Shown here: piece by piece, positions 23,510 to 33,466 of the stretch
Layout of the letters: every line of letters begins with the position of its first letter
Numbering within the stretch: position 1 is the stretch's first letter
DNA from: Micromonospora sp. NBC_00389
GTDB lineage: Bacteria; Actinomycetota; Actinomycetes; Mycobacteriales; Micromonosporaceae
DNA: 64,000 bases
Reading direction: 5' to 3'
NCBI RefSeq assembly: GCF_036059255.1
Contig: NZ_CP107947.1
Coordinates: 372,001 to 436,000 of the forward strand
The notes under the pieces: generated by a model
Databases searched by the model: none
Told to the model about the DNA's origin: nothing
The model's input: only the letters and a program-made list of their open reading frames with translations
Translations under genes and position numbers: made by a program

Positions 23510-24835
23510 TCAGACGGTGCGGGGGCGGCGCGGGCGGCGGGACCGACCCGACGCACGGTGCGCCGAGCGGCCGGCACCGTCGGCGACCGGGCCGCCGGAC
23601 CCACCGGCGGTACGTCCCCGACCAGCGGCAGCCTGCGGGGCGGCGACGATCGTCACCGGCACGCCGGAAGGCTCGCGGGCACCGGTCACCCGGGCCAGCG
23701 CCTCGTCACCCGGGCGCACCTGGACCGACTCGGGCCGGATGCCGGCGACTGCCATCAGGCGGGACACGTCCCGGCGCTGCTCCGGCAGGACCAGGGTGAC
23801 CACGCTGCCGGACTCTCCGGCCCGGGCGGTCCGACCGCCCCGGTGCAGGTAGTCCTTCGCCTCGGTCGGCGGGTCCACGTTGACAACCATGTCCAGGCCG
23901 TCGACGTGGATGCCCCGGGCCGCCACGTCCGTGGCGACCAGGGCGGTCACCTGGCCGTTGCGGAACTGCTCCAGGATGCGGGTGCGCTGCGGCTGGGACT
24001 TGCCGCCGTGCAGCGCGGCCGCGCGTACCCCCTTGGAGAGCAACTGGCGGGCGAGCCGGTCGGCGCGGTGCTTCGTACCCATGAACAGGATGGTGCGGCC
24101 CTCACGGGCGGCGATCCGGGTCAGCGCGTCGGGCTTGTCCACCGCGTCGACGTGCAGCACGTGGTGGGTCATCGCGGTGACCGTGGCGGTGCCCGGGTCG
24201 ACCGAGTGGGTCACCGGGCTGCTCAGGAAGCGGCGGACCAACCGGTCCACGCCGCCATCCAGGGTGGCCGAGAAGAGCATCCGCTGGCCCTGCGGCGCGA
24301 CCTGCTCCAGCAGCTTGGTGACCTGCGGCAGGAAGCCCATGTCGGCCATCTGGTCGGCCTCGTCCAGCACGGTGATCTCGACCTGGTCGAGCCGGGCGTC
24401 GCCGCGGTTGATCAGGTCGTGCAGCCGGCCGGGGGTCGCCACGACCACCTCGGCGCCGGCGCGCAGGGCGTCCGCCTGACGCTGCAACGACAGCCCGCCG
24501 ACGACGGTGACGCAGCGCAGCCCGACGGCGCGGGCGTACGGGGCCAGCGCCGTGGTGACCTGCTGGGCCAACTCCCGGGTCGGCACCAGCACCAGGGCCA
24601 GCGGGCGGCCCGGGCGGGCCCGGTGGCCGGCGGTGCGGGAGAGCAGCGGAAGCCCGAAGGCGAGGGTCTTGCCGGAGCCGGTACGACCCCGGCCGAGCAC
24701 ATCCCGGCCGGCGAGCGAGTCGGGCAGCGTGGCCGACTGGATCGGGAACGGCTCCGTGATGCCCTGCGCGGTCAGCGCGCTGAGCAGCGCGGGTGCCAGA
24801 CCGGTATGGGCGAACGAAGGAATAACAGTGGTCAC
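23510..24835 (-). CDS. DEAD-box RNA helicase
   Basis: 441 aa. The full motif set is present: FPIQSATLPDSLAGRDVLG (Q motif), RTGSGKT (51-57), VPTRELAQQV, VATPGR, VLDEADQM, LFSATLD, VATDVAARGIHV and HRGGRTARAG. The C-terminal 60 residues are Arg/Gly/Pro-rich and probably bind RNA. The enzyme remodels structured RNA, for example in ribosome assembly or decay at low temperature. The adjacent cold-shock gene, transcribed in the same direction just upstream, supports a cold-adaptation link. The 222-bp gap to cspA suggests a separate leader. Confidence 0.92.
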   Translation of the reverse strand: MTTVIPSFAHTGLAPALLSALTAQGITEPFPIQSATLPDSLAGRDVLGRGRTGSGKTLAFGLPLLSRTAGHRARPGRPLALVLVPTRELAQQVTTALAPYARAVGLRCVTVVGGLSLQRQADALRAGAEVVVATPGRLHDLINRGDARLDQVEITVLDEADQMADMGFLPQVTKLLEQVAPQGQRMLFSATLDGGVDRLVRRFLSSPVTHSVDPGTATVTAMTHHVLHVDAVDKPDALTRIAAREGRTILFMGTKHRADRLARQLLSKGVRAAALHGGKSQPQRTRILEQFRNGQVTALVATDVAARGIHVDGLDMVVNVDPPTEAKDYLHRGGRTARAGESGSVVTLVLPEQRRDVSRLMAVAGIRPESVQVRPGDEALARVTGAREPSGVPVTIVAAPQAAAGRGRTAGGSGGPVADGAGRSAHRASGRSRRPRRPRTV

Positions 24836-25057
24836 GCAAAAGCCTTCCTCGACGCGGCACGTGTCGAGGGAGGGCGCCGAAGACGGCGCTGTCGCCAGCG
24901 GAAAAAGCCGCCAGGACTCACAAGCACGAACCGAAGGGGGTACGGGCCGGCCCGCCGCCGGGCCGCCGCCTGCTTACGCAGGTCGACGGCGGAGCGGGCC
25001 GGTCCCGTCACCGCCGCGCCCGGAGGGCGCGACAGGTAATGCCGACCGATCCGAAGA

Positions 25058-25261
25058 TCAGATCGGGCGGATGTTCTCCGCCTGCGGGCCCTTCTGGCCC
25101 TGGGTCACCTCGAACTCGACCCGCTGGTTCTCGTCCAGGCTCCGGTAGCCGGAGGACTGGATCGCCGAGAAGTGGGCGAAGACGTCAGCGCCGCCGCCGT
25201 CCGGGGTGATGAAGCCGAAGCCCTTGTCAGCGTTGAACCACTTCACGGTGCCAATAGCCAT
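25058..25261 (-). CDS. cspA: Cold-shock protein (CspA family)
   Basis: 67 aa from the ATG at 25261 with AAGGAGA upstream. A single cold-shock domain: [15 protein letters not shown] carries RNP1 (KGFGFI) and DVFAHFS carries RNP2. It binds single-stranded nucleic acid and melts RNA structure. A 5' region of up to 130 nt containing inverted repeats precedes it, after the terminator that ends adnB. This fits the thermosensitive leaders of csp genes, but that is inference. Confidence 0.95.
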   Translation of the reverse strand: MAIGTVKWFNADKGFGFITPDGGGADVFAHFSAIQSSGYRSLDENQRVEFEVTQGQKGPQAENIRPI

Positions 25262-25394
25262 GTGTTTCGTCTCCTTGACGGAACGTCGGACTCGCACTTG
25301 TTGCGAGCCCGAAGAGGAGCGCTCCGCGCGGGAATGCGCGAATCGCCTGTCGCTTCTGGTCGCCCCGCCCGGAGAACTCCGGACACAACAAAGA

Positions 25395-25423
25395 GCGCCT
25401 GGGGCCACAATCCCGCCAGGCGC
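25395..25423 (-). terminator. Terminator of the adnA-adnB operon
   Basis: On the minus strand an 8-bp stem (GCGCCTGG at 25423-25416 with CCAGGCGC at 25402-25395) is followed by TCTTTGTTG, a U-rich tail. It begins about 65 nt after the adnB stop codon. Confidence 0.7.
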
Positions 25424-25487
25424 ACACAGAGTCTCTGGTAACCAAAACTGCAACCCGTTCAACCTACCACGGATTTTCCCGCCATGG

Positions 25488-28400
25488 TCAATGTCGGGCG
25501 GAATCTTCGGGCAACTTGGCGATCAGGGCCGTGAGCCCGGTCACGTCCAGCAGGTCGGCGGGGCGCACCGTCGCCCCGTCCCGGACGTAATGGAACGCCG
25601 CACCCACCCGGTCGACCGGCACACCGGCCAGCTCTGCCCAGGCCAGCCGGTAGACGGCCAACTGCACCGCGGCCACCTCCGCCGCCGGACCGGAGGGCTG
25701 CGCACCGGTCTTCCAGTCGACCACGTCGAACCGGCCGCCCGGCCGAGCGAAGACAGCATCCATCCGCCCCCGGACCACCACCCCGGCGATCACCGTGGCG
25801 AACGGCACCTCCACCTCCACCGGTGCCCGGTCGGCCCACTCGCTGGCCAGGAAGCGCTCCTGAAGCTCGACGAGCGCCTCGTCCGGCGCGGCATCCGCGT
25901 CGGCCGCGCCGGGCAGCTCGTCCAGGTCGAGCAGCCGGTCGGCGCCGAAGCGCTGCTCCAGCCAGGCGTGGAAGGCCGTGCCGCGGCGGGCGTACGGGTT
26001 GGGCTCGGTGGGCACCGGGCGGCGCAGCGTCCGGGCCAGCGCCGCCGGGTCGCGGCGCAACGCGACCAGCTGGGTGACGCTCAGCTGGCCGGGCAGGGCC
26101 ACCTCGACCGCGCCGGAGAGCCGGGTCAACTCGGCCCGCTCGGCCAGCAGCAGGTCCGCCTCGCGCTGCCAGCGCACCACCTCGGGATCCACCTCCGACC
26201 CGCCGGCGACCACCAACTCCGCCGGGCCATCGCTCATCAGACGGCGGACCAGACCGGCAGCCTCGGCCAGCGCCGGCCGACGGCCACCCAGCGGGTCGGC
26301 CGGCCACTCCGCGCGGAGCACCACCTCGGCGGTCGGGTTCGTCGCATCCGGGGTCGGTTCCGGCGCCCACGCGTCGACCAGGTGCCCCGGGCCGCCGTCC
26401 AGGCAGGCGTCGTACACCTCGCGCAGGAAGACCGACGGGCCACGCGGCCGCTTGGTCCCCTCCCCCCACCAGTACGCCGAGCAGAGCAGCAGCCGGCGCG
26501 GCCGGGTCACCGCCACGTACGTCAGCCGGCGCTCCTCCCGCTCGTCGTGAGCACGCCAGGCGTCGGTGAAGTCGGTCACCGCCCGAGCGACCGCCCGCTG
26601 GTCCGCCGCCTCGTAAAGCGCCAGCTCGGGCAACCCGTCGACGTCACCGCGCAGCGGGAACGGCAGCACGCCCAGCCCGCCCAGCCAGTGGTCGGAGTTG
26701 CGCACCGGCCCGGGCCACAGCCCACGGCTCAGCCCCGCCACCGCCACCACGTCCCATTCCAGCCCCTTGGCGGCGTGGGCGGTGACCACCTGCACCGCGC
26801 CCTCCACCACCTCGACCTCGCCGGGGGCGAGGCCGCGCTCCTCGTCCTCGGCGGCGGCCAGGTAGGACAGGAAGCCGGCGAGGGTCGCGCCGGGGGTCTC
26901 CCCGCTGAACCGGGCCGCCACGTCGCCGAGGGCGTCCAGGTGCCCCCGGGCCAGGCCGGCGTCGCCAGCGCCGTCCCGGCCGGCCCGCACCGCGACCTCC
27001 ACGTCCAGGCCGATGGTCCGCTCGATGTCCGCGATCAGGTCCGGCAGGGCCTGGTCCAGGCGGTAGCGCAGCAGCGCCAGCTCCCGGCCGTACGCGCGCA
27101 GCCGCGCGAAACCCTCCGCCGAGTACGCCTGCGCCGGGCCGAGGTCGGCCAGCGCCTCCACCAGGGTCGCCTCGTCCAGCAGGTCGGGACTGATCTCGGA
27201 AGTGTCGTCGGCGGCCAACCGCCGCCGGGCGTTGGCGATGGCCCGAGCCCGCCGGTGCAGGGCCACCAGGTCGCGCGGCCCGATCCGCCAGCGGGCACCG
27301 GTGAGCAGCCGCAGCAGGGCGGCACCGTCGGTCGGGTCGGCCAGCACCCGCAGCGTGCACACCACGTCGCGGACCTCGGGGGTGTCCAGCAGGCCACCCA
27401 GCCCGACCACCTCGACCGGAAGACCGCGCTCGCGCAGCGCCGACTCGATCGCCGGGATCTGGCTGCGGACCCGGACCAGGACGGCGGTGGTCGGGCGCTG
27501 CGCAACCGGGATGTGCTCGGGCGCCGCGCCTGGCATCCGGGCCGCGCCACGCCACGCCGCGAGCACGCTGTCGGCGATCCAATCCGCCTCATCGGCGTAC
27601 GTGGGCAGCAGTGCGCAGTGCACCGTGCCACCCGCGGCCCCACCGGGGCTGCGGTGCGGGATCGGATCCCGGACCGTCAGCGCGGAGCGCAGCTCCGGCA
27701 CCCGGGCACCGGCCGCGCGCAGCGGTGTGGACAGCGCGTTCGCCACCCGGAGGATCTCCGGGCGGTTGCGCCAACTGGTGGTGAGCCCGAGCGCTGCGGC
27801 CGGCTGACCGTCGGCCCGGGCGAACTCGCTCGGGAACCGGTCCAACGTTCCAGCGCTGGCCCCCCGCCAGCCGTAGATCGACTGGCAGGGGTCCCCCACC
27901 GCCGTCACCGGGTGCCCGCCGCCGAACAGGGCGTTGAGCAGCACCACCTGGGCGTGGCTCGTGTCCTGGTACTCGTCGAGCAGCACCACCCGGAAGCGGT
28001 CCCGCTCGATCTCGCCGACCCCCGGGTGGTCCCGGGCCACCCGGGCCGCCCGGGCGAGCTGGTCGGCGAAGTCCATCGCCTCGAAGTCCTCCTTGCGCCG
28101 GGCGTACGCACGCACCAGCGGCAGCAGGCGCAGCCGGGTCTGCTGGAGGGCGAGCGCCTTGCGCACGTCGGCGTAGACCCGACCCGGCCGGGACTGCACC
28201 TCGGCGAAGAACCGCCCGGTCCAGGCCGCCAGCTGGTCCGGGGCGACCAGGTGCTCGTCCAGCTCCCCGGCGAGCGCCAGCACCGCGTCGGTGATGGTGC
28301 TCGGCATCCGGTCCACCTCGGACATGTCGCCGTCGTAGTTGCGCACCAGCAGGTCGACCAACTGCCAGCGGGACGCCTCGGTGAGCAGCCGGGTGGACGG

Positions 28401-28856
28401 CTCGTAGCCGGCCCGCAGCCCGTGCTCGGTGACGATCCGCCCGGCGTACGAGTGGTACGTCGAGACGGTGGGCTCGCCGGCCAGCGGATCGTCCAGCGGG
28501 TCCCGGCCCTGCCGGCCGAGCCGGCGGATCAGCTGGTCGAGCCGGGTCCGTACCCGGTGGGCCAGCTCACCGGCCGCCTTACGGGTGAAGGTCAGCCCGA
28601 GGATCTGCTCCGGGCGCACGTACGAGTTGGCCACCAGCCAGACCACCCGCGCGGCCATCGTCTCGGTCTTGCCGGACCCGGCACCGGCGACCACCAGCAG
28701 CGGCTCCACCGGGGCGGCGATGATCGCGGCCTGCTCCCGGGTGGGCGCCGGCAGCCGCAGCAGCTTGGCCAGCTCCACCGGGGTGTACCGGGGGCCGGAA
28801 TCGGCGAGTCGGGGCGCCGGAGCGGGGCCGGCGCCGAACAGGGTGGGCTGGGTCAC
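25488..28856 (-). CDS. adnB: AdnB-type helicase-nuclease subunit
   Basis: 1122 aa. The N-terminal UvrD-like motor has Walker A AGAGSGKT (57-64), the [10 protein letters not shown] motif II and [19 protein letters not shown]. The C-terminal RecB-like nuclease domain carries DVVDWKTG and the [12 protein letters not shown] tail. AdnAB is the mycobacterial ATP-driven end-resection machine that acts on double-strand breaks. This subunit has full motor motifs, as in AdnB (Rv3201c), and lies downstream of adnA in the same order as in M. tuberculosis. The 93-bp junction is filled by two dispersed repeat units. Confidence 0.92.
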   Translation of the reverse strand: MTQPTLFGAGPAPAPRLADSGPRYTPVELAKLLRLPAPTREQAAIIAAPVEPLLVVAGAGSGKTETMAARVVWLVANSYVRPEQILGLTFTRKAAGELAHRVRTRLDQLIRRLGRQGRDPLDDPLAGEPTVSTYHSYAGRIVTEHGLRAGYEPSTRLLTEASRWQLVDLLVRNYDGDMSEVDRMPSTITDAVLALAGELDEHLVAPDQLAAWTGRFFAEVQSRPGRVYADVRKALALQQTRLRLLPLVRAYARRKEDFEAMDFADQLARAARVARDHPGVGEIERDRFRVVLLDEYQDTSHAQVVLLNALFGGGHPVTAVGDPCQSIYGWRGASAGTLDRFPSEFARADGQPAAALGLTTSWRNRPEILRVANALSTPLRAAGARVPELRSALTVRDPIPHRSPGGAAGGTVHCALLPTYADEADWIADSVLAAWRGAARMPGAAPEHIPVAQRPTTAVLVRVRSQIPAIESALRERGLPVEVVGLGGLLDTPEVRDVVCTLRVLADPTDGAALLRLLTGARWRIGPRDLVALHRRARAIANARRRLAADDTSEISPDLLDEATLVEALADLGPAQAYSAEGFARLRAYGRELALLRYRLDQALPDLIADIERTIGLDVEVAVRAGRDGAGDAGLARGHLDALGDVAARFSGETPGATLAGFLSYLAAAEDEERGLAPGEVEVVEGAVQVVTAHAAKGLEWDVVAVAGLSRGLWPGPVRNSDHWLGGLGVLPFPLRGDVDGLPELALYEAADQRAVARAVTDFTDAWRAHDEREERRLTYVAVTRPRRLLLCSAYWWGEGTKRPRGPSVFLREVYDACLDGGPGHLVDAWAPEPTPDATNPTAEVVLRAEWPADPLGGRRPALAEAAGLVRRLMSDGPAELVVAGGSEVDPEVVRWQREADLLLAERAELTRLSGAVEVALPGQLSVTQLVALRRDPAALARTLRRPVPTEPNPYARRGTAFHAWLEQRFGADRLLDLDELPGAADADAAPDEALVELQERFLASEWADRAPVEVEVPFATVIAGVVVRGRMDAVFARPGGRFDVVDWKTGAQPSGPAAEVAAVQLAVYRLAWAELAGVPVDRVGAAFHYVRDGATVRPADLLDVTGLTALIAKLPEDSARH

Positions 28857-28865
28857 CGTCCCGCC

Positions 28866-28963
28866 TCAGCTCGCGACTGCGTGGCTCGCAGGACCGGCTC
28901 GCTGCTCGCGCTCACGGCGACATCGTTCGTGACTGCGGGAATCGCACGCTCACTCCTCGCCTT
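28866..28963 (-). repeat. Dispersed junction repeat, tandem copies C1 and C2
   Basis: Unit C1 (about 28963-28922) includes the adnA stop codon inside GGCGAGGAGTGAGC and ends CCCGCAGTCACGAACGA. Unit C2 (about 28917-28866) reads GTGAGCGCGAGCAGCGAGCC, then GGTCCTGCGAGCCACGCA and GTCGCGA. Both match copies A and B, with scattered changes. Confidence 0.85.
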
Positions 28964-31900
28964 CACGGATGCTCCGGGTGGTCGGCGGTTCGACGACCTG
29001 GCGCCCCTGCCCGGAGACCGGGCAGCTGGTGCGCACCGGGCAGACCCGGCACTTCGAGTTGGCCACCGCGGCGAACGTGGCGGCTGCCATCGTATCGGCG
29101 GTCCGCCGGACCAGCGCGGTCGCCCAGCCGGCCGCCGGCCCCTCGCCGACCGCCGGCTGGTTCTGCTCCCTGGCGTCCTTGGCGGAGGTGCCGAGCTGCA
29201 CCAGCGCAGCACCCCCGGACTCGTCGCCGAACTCGGCGAACGCCCCCGCCTCCACCGCCGCCTGGTATGCGCCCAGCTGCGGGTGCTCGGCCAGGTCGGT
29301 GCCGGTGACCGCCGTGGACTTACCGGTCTTCAGGTCGATCACCACCAGCCGACCGTCCTCGTCGACCTCCAGCCGATCGACCCGACCGGTCAGGTCGACC
29401 GGCCGCTGCGGGTCATCCAGGCGGACCGCGAACTCGTGCTCGATGGCGAGCAGCCGGCGCGGGTTGGTCGCCAGCCAGCGCAGCAGCTTGTCGACCATCG
29501 CCTCGGCCCGCTCCCGCTCCGGGCCGGCCATCCACCGGGCGGCCAACTCGATCGCGTCGAACCGGGCGGCCACGTAGTCAAGCAGGGCACCCCGGTCGGC
29601 GCTGGCGTCCTCGGCGAGCATCGCGGCGGCGTGCACCAGATTGCCCACCCCCTGCGCGGTGCTGGTCGGGCCGCTGCCGCCGTGCCGTTCCAGCAGCCAG
29701 CGCAGGCTGCACCGCAGTGCGCTCTCCATCGCCGACGGAGTGACCCGTACCGGCTCGCCGTCATCCACCAACGGCCGGTCGTCGGAGAGCGCCCGCAGCC
29801 CCCACCAGTCGTCGGGGTGCGCGCCGGGCACGCCAGCGGCGGCGAGCCGTGCCAGCTCGGTCGCCGCGGCGCGCCGCCGGGTCGCCGGTGCGGCCGGGTC
29901 GGTGATCGCGGTACGCAGCTCGGCCACCAGCGCCGGCAGGGTGAGCGCCCGAGGCGGCCGGGTGACCGGCAGTGCCCCGGGCCGGTCCGGCTCGCCGTCG
30001 CCGTGAGTCGCACCGTCGCCCTCGACCGCACCGCCGCCGGTAGGCGCGGCGCTCGGAGCGCCGCCGTCGGTGAGTGGAATGCTCGGGGCGCCGCCGCCGG
30101 CGCGTGGGGTACTCGGGGCGCCGCCGCCGGCGAGTGGGGTACGCGGGGCGCCACCGTCGGTGAGCGCGGTGCTCGGGGCGCCGCCGCCGGCGGGATCGCT
30201 GGTCGGCGGGCCGGCGCGGGGACCGGGCGGTGTGGACGGATCGACCGGCCCGGTGCCCCCCGGTGGGGTGGGCGGCGCGGTGGGGCCCAGCTCGTAGAGG
30301 AAACGGCTCGGCTGCTCCTCGTGGTCGTCGCCGCCGACCGCGGCCGAGGCCACGGCGCTGACCAGCAGCCGGTGTCGGGCGCGGCTGACGGCCACGTGGA
30401 AGAGGCGGCGTTCCTCGTCGAGCAACGCCGAGGTCTGACCCACCACGTTCGCGGCGGTGGCGCCGCCGACGGACCGACCCGCCAGCACGTCGACCAGCCG
30501 CTCCGAGCCGAGCAGGCTGCCGCGCAGCCGCAGGTCCGGCCAGATGCCCTCCTGCACTCCGACCACTGCGACCAGGTCCCACTCCAGGCCCTTCGCGGCG
30601 TGCGCGGTGAGCAGTCGGACCGCCGCGCCCCGGTCGGCGGTCGGAGCGATGGTGTCCGCCGGCAGGTCCTGGCCGAGCACGTGGTCGAGGAAGACCTCGG
30701 TGCGGGCACCGGGGAGCCGGTCGGTGAACCGGGCCGCCGCGTCGAAGAGCACCAGCACCGCGTCCAGGTCGCGGTCGGCCGCCTCGGCCCGTCGCCGTCG
30801 GGCCAGATCTCCCTCACCGGCCTCCGGCCGCCCCTGGCCGATCGCGCCGGCCCAGCGTTCGGCCAGACCGCTGGCCTGCCAGACGGCCCAGAGCACGTCC
30901 TCGGCGGTCGCGCCCGGCCGGGCGGCGATGTCCCGGGCGGTGGCCAGCAGCCCGGCCACCGCCTGCGCCGGCTCCGCCCACCGCCGGTCGATGCCGGCCA
31001 GCTCGGCCGGATCACGCAACGCCTCGACGATCAGCTCCCCGGACGGGCGCCGGTCCCCGCCGGCCAACGCCAGCGCACGCAGGCCCTGCCGCAGTCGCCG
31101 CTCGGCCAGCGGGTCGGCCCCGCCCAGCGGCGAGTGCAGCAGCGCGACCGCCGCCTCCTCGTCCAGGCGGTCCGGCTCCAGCGCGCAGCGCAGCAGGAGC
31201 AGCAGCGGCGCCACCGCCGGTTGCAGGTGCAGCGGCAGATCCTCGCCGTGCACCGTGGTCGGTACGCCGGCCGCGTGCAGCGCCCGTTGCAAAGTGGGTA
31301 GCTGCAACGCTGTCGACCGAACCAGCACCGCCATCCGTGACCAGGGCACGCCGTCGAGCAGGTGGGCGGAGCGCAGCGCATGGGCCAGCCAGGCGGCCTC
31401 GCTGGTCGCCGAGCGGAACGTGTGCACCTCGACCACGCCGGCCGGGGCGTCCGGCAGCGGGTGCAGACGGCGGTGCGCCGCCGGACCCCGCAGCCGGCGG
31501 CCCAGTCGGGCGATCGCGGCGAGCAGGCCCGGCCCGGCCCGGTAGGAGGTGGTCAGCAGCACCTGCGCTGCCGGCGCGCCGGAGGCGGTCCGGAATCGGT
31601 GCGGGAAGGTGGTCACCCCGGCCGGATCGGCGCCCCGGAAGGCGTACGTGGAGGAGTCCGGATCGGCGAAGGCGACCAGCGGCTTACCCCCGCCAGCGAT
31701 CACCGAGAGCAGCTCGAGCTGGGCGGGATCGGTGTCGGCCAGCTCGTCGACGTACACATGGGCAAGCCGGCGGCGCTCGGCGGCCAGCAGCTCCTCGTCG
31801 TCGCGCAGCAGCCCGGTCGCCGCCCGGACCAGCTCGGCGGGGTCGTACGCGATCGAGCCCCGGTTGCTGACGTCGCGCAGCGCGAGCACCGCCACGTACT

Positions 31901-32705
31901 CCCGCAGGAACCGGGCGGCCGCCGGCCAGTCGGCGCGGCCGAGCTTCTCGCCCAGCCGGGCCAGGTCGACCGGCCCCACGCCGCGCTCGGCGGCGCGCAT
32001 GAGCAGGTCGCGGAGTTGGCCGGCGAAGGCTCGGGTCCGCAGGGCGGGGCGCAGATCGGTCGGCCAGCCGACCGGGTCGTCCTCGGGCTCCTCGCCCACC
32101 ACGTCCAGCAGCTCGCGGATGATCAGATCCTGCTCGGGGCCGGTGAGCAGGCGGGGCGACGGCTCGCCACGCTCGGCGGCGGCCCGGCGGAGCAGCCCGA
32201 AGGCGTACGCCGGGAAGGTGCGCACCAACGGCTCGCGCAGCACCCGGTGGCCGTCCTCGGCCACCCGGGCCTCGATCCGCTGGCGCAGGGCGGTGGCCGC
32301 TCGGCGGCCGAAGGTCAGCACCAGGATCCGCTCGGGGTCGACTCCCTCGGCCACCCGGGCGGCGACCGCCTCGACCAGGGTGCCGGTCTTGCCGGTGCCC
32401 GGCCCGCCGAGCACCAGCATCGGTCCGTCGGTGTGCGCGACCACCTCCGCCTGCACCGGGTCGACCCGCCGGCCCGGCGAACCATCCACCGACCCGGCCC
32501 CTTCGCCCCGGTCTGCCACCCCGCTGCCGACGACGCCACCGCCCGCCGGGGTGTTGTCGTCAGAAAGCACGGAGTTGTCGTCGGAGAGCGCGGTGTTGTC
32601 GTCGGAGAGCATGGTGCCACCGGCGGCCACGGTGCTGCCGCCAGGCACGCTCCCGTCCCCCCGCGCCGGCCCCCCAGACCGCCGCACCAACCGGTACGCC
32701 TGCAT
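28950..32705 (-). CDS. adnA: AdnA-type helicase-nuclease subunit with Fe-S nuclease domain and repeat insertions
   Basis: 1251 aa. UvrD-like motor with Walker A GGPGTGKT (100-107) and a C-terminal RecB-type nuclease (LVVIDLKTG). The nuclease is framed by Cys residues in ALRCSLRWLL and CRVCPVRTSC, the AddB/AdnA iron-sulfur pattern. The start MQAYRLVRR resembles family members. Two low-complexity insertions are unusual: three heptads containing LSDDN at about residues 32-52, and five decapeptides related to GGGAPSTPLA between motor and nuclease. The gene is first in the adnAB operon. With AdnB it resects broken DNA ends. Confidence 0.92.
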   Translation of the reverse strand: MQAYRLVRRSGGPARGDGSVPGGSTVAAGGTMLSDDNTALSDDNSVLSDDNTPAGGGVVGSGVADRGEGAGSVDGSPGRRVDPVQAEVVAHTDGPMLVLGGPGTGKTGTLVEAVAARVAEGVDPERILVLTFGRRAATALRQRIEARVAEDGHRVLREPLVRTFPAYAFGLLRRAAAERGEPSPRLLTGPEQDLIIRELLDVVGEEPEDDPVGWPTDLRPALRTRAFAGQLRDLLMRAAERGVGPVDLARLGEKLGRADWPAAARFLREYVAVLALRDVSNRGSIAYDPAELVRAATGLLRDDEELLAAERRRLAHVYVDELADTDPAQLELLSVIAGGGKPLVAFADPDSSTYAFRGADPAGVTTFPHRFRTASGAPAAQVLLTTSYRAGPGLLAAIARLGRRLRGPAAHRRLHPLPDAPAGVVEVHTFRSATSEAAWLAHALRSAHLLDGVPWSRMAVLVRSTALQLPTLQRALHAAGVPTTVHGEDLPLHLQPAVAPLLLLLRCALEPDRLDEEAAVALLHSPLGGADPLAERRLRQGLRALALAGGDRRPSGELIVEALRDPAELAGIDRRWAEPAQAVAGLLATARDIAARPGATAEDVLWAVWQASGLAERWAGAIGQGRPEAGEGDLARRRRAEAADRDLDAVLVLFDAAARFTDRLPGARTEVFLDHVLGQDLPADTIAPTADRGAAVRLLTAHAAKGLEWDLVAVVGVQEGIWPDLRLRGSLLGSERLVDVLAGRSVGGATAANVVGQTSALLDEERRLFHVAVSRARHRLLVSAVASAAVGGDDHEEQPSRFLYELGPTAPPTPPGGTGPVDPSTPPGPRAGPPTSDPAGGGAPSTALTDGGAPRTPLAGGGAPSTPRAGGGAPSIPLTDGGAPSAAPTGGGAVEGDGATHGDGEPDRPGALPVTRPPRALTLPALVAELRTAITDPAAPATRRRAAATELARLAAAGVPGAHPDDWWGLRALSDDRPLVDDGEPVRVTPSAMESALRCSLRWLLERHGGSGPTSTAQGVGNLVHAAAMLAEDASADRGALLDYVAARFDAIELAARWMAGPERERAEAMVDKLLRWLATNPRRLLAIEHEFAVRLDDPQRPVDLTGRVDRLEVDEDGRLVVIDLKTGKSTAVTGTDLAEHPQLGAYQAAVEAGAFAEFGDESGGAALVQLGTSAKDAREQNQPAVGEGPAAGWATALVRRTADTMAAATFAAVANSKCRVCPVRTSCPVSGQGRQVVEPPTTRSIREGEE
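30031..30190 (-). repeat. 30-bp in-frame tandem repeat in adnA
   Basis: Five consecutive 30-bp units (30031, 30061, 30091, 30121, 30151), each beginning CCGCCGCCGG or a variant on the + strand. They encode decapeptides such as GGGAPSTPRA. A change of unit number would keep the frame and alter only the interdomain linker. Confidence 0.95.
32551..32613 (-). repeat. 21-bp in-frame tandem repeat in adnA
   Basis: Three 21-bp units (32551-32571, 32572-32592, 32593-32613) encode the heptads MLSDDNT, ALSDDNS and VLSDDNT, in a Gly/Ser/Asp-rich segment ahead of the motor domain. Confidence 0.95.
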
Positions 32706-32813
32706 CAGCTCATCCCATCACGCCCATACGACACCAACCCCACCCCACCTCCCGGCCCCACCCCGTCCCCCCGGCCCTCCCCACCCCCCGGCCCCACCCC
32801 ACCCCATCCAGCT

Positions 32814-32878
32814 CCGTCGATCATGAAGTTAGCGGCGCGACACGCCGACAGCGGCGCCGCTAACTTCATGATCGACGG
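32814..32878. repeat. GATC-framed palindrome, copy 2, 25-bp perfect stem
   Basis: The arms 32814-32838 and 32854-32878 are exact inverted complements. They begin CCGTCGATCATGAAGTTAGC, with a 15-nt loop. The element lies between adnA and the LOG gene, in a region (32706-32920) otherwise made of C-rich simple sequence on the + strand. As an RNA it would be a very stable hairpin and could terminate the LOG transcript. Confidence 0.95.
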
Positions 32879-32920
32879 GAGGAGCCGGCCGGAGGCCGGG
32901 GGGCGGGGGGACGGGTGGGG

Positions 32921-33466
32921 TCAGGTTAGGTGGGATTCCAGGGCGTCCAGGGCGGTGGGGATGGTGTCGGCCACGGTGAGGAGGTCGAGGCCGGCGGGTT
33001 TGAGGAAGTGCTGCTCGCCGAGCGTGCCGAGCCAGTCCAGCAGCGGGCGATAGAAGCCATCGGTGTCGATCAGCACCATCGGCTTGGTGTGCAGGGCGAG
33101 AGTGGCGGTGGTCCAGACCTCGAACAGCTCGTCCAGGGTGCCGAGCCCGCCGGGCAGGGCGAGGAAGGCGTCCGACTTGTCGATCATCACGGTCTTGCGG
33201 CTGGCCATCGAGTCGGTCACCAGCAGCTCGTCCGAGCGCACGTCGGCGACCTCCAGGTCGACCAGCGCCTGTGGGATCACGCCCAGGGTGCGCCCGCCGG
33301 CGGCCCGGGCGCCGTCCGCCAGCGCGCCCATCATGCCGACACAGCCGCCGCCACTGACCAGCGTGTGCCCGCGCCGGGCCAACTCCGCGCCGGTCTCGGT
33401 GGCCAGGTCCAGCCAGCGCTGGTCGAGGGTACGGGAGGAGGCGCAGAAGACGCAGATCGCCGCCAT
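32921..33466 (-). CDS. LOG-family protein (cytokinin riboside 5'-monophosphate phosphoribohydrolase type)
   Basis: 181 aa. The LOG signatures SGGGCVGMMGALADGA, SMASRKTVM and PGGLGTLDELFE are intact, with the catalytic Arg and Glu in place. Such enzymes split ribose-5-phosphate from N6-modified AMP or related nucleotides; Rv1205 of M. tuberculosis is one. The start overlaps the stop of the second LOG-family gene (ATGA), so the two are translationally coupled. The length fits the short LOG class. Confidence 0.92.
   Translation of the reverse strand: MAAICVFCASSRTLDQRWLDLATETGAELARRGHTLVSGGGCVGMMGALADGARAAGGRTLGVIPQALVDLEVADVRSDELLVTDSMASRKTVMIDKSDAFLALPGGLGTLDELFEVWTTATLALHTKPMVLIDTDGFYRPLLDWLGTLGEQHFLKPAGLDLLTVADTIPTALDALESHLT

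Noticed and set aside
30031..30190. CRISPR-like regular repeats
   Set aside because: Units are contiguous with no unique spacers and encode an in-frame peptide repeat in adnA.
25206..31301. A 2031-codon open frame on the + strand
   Set aside because: It lies entirely antisense to cspA and adnB-adnA, has Arg/Gly/Pro-rich composition typical of shadow frames in high-GC DNA, and no recognisable domain.
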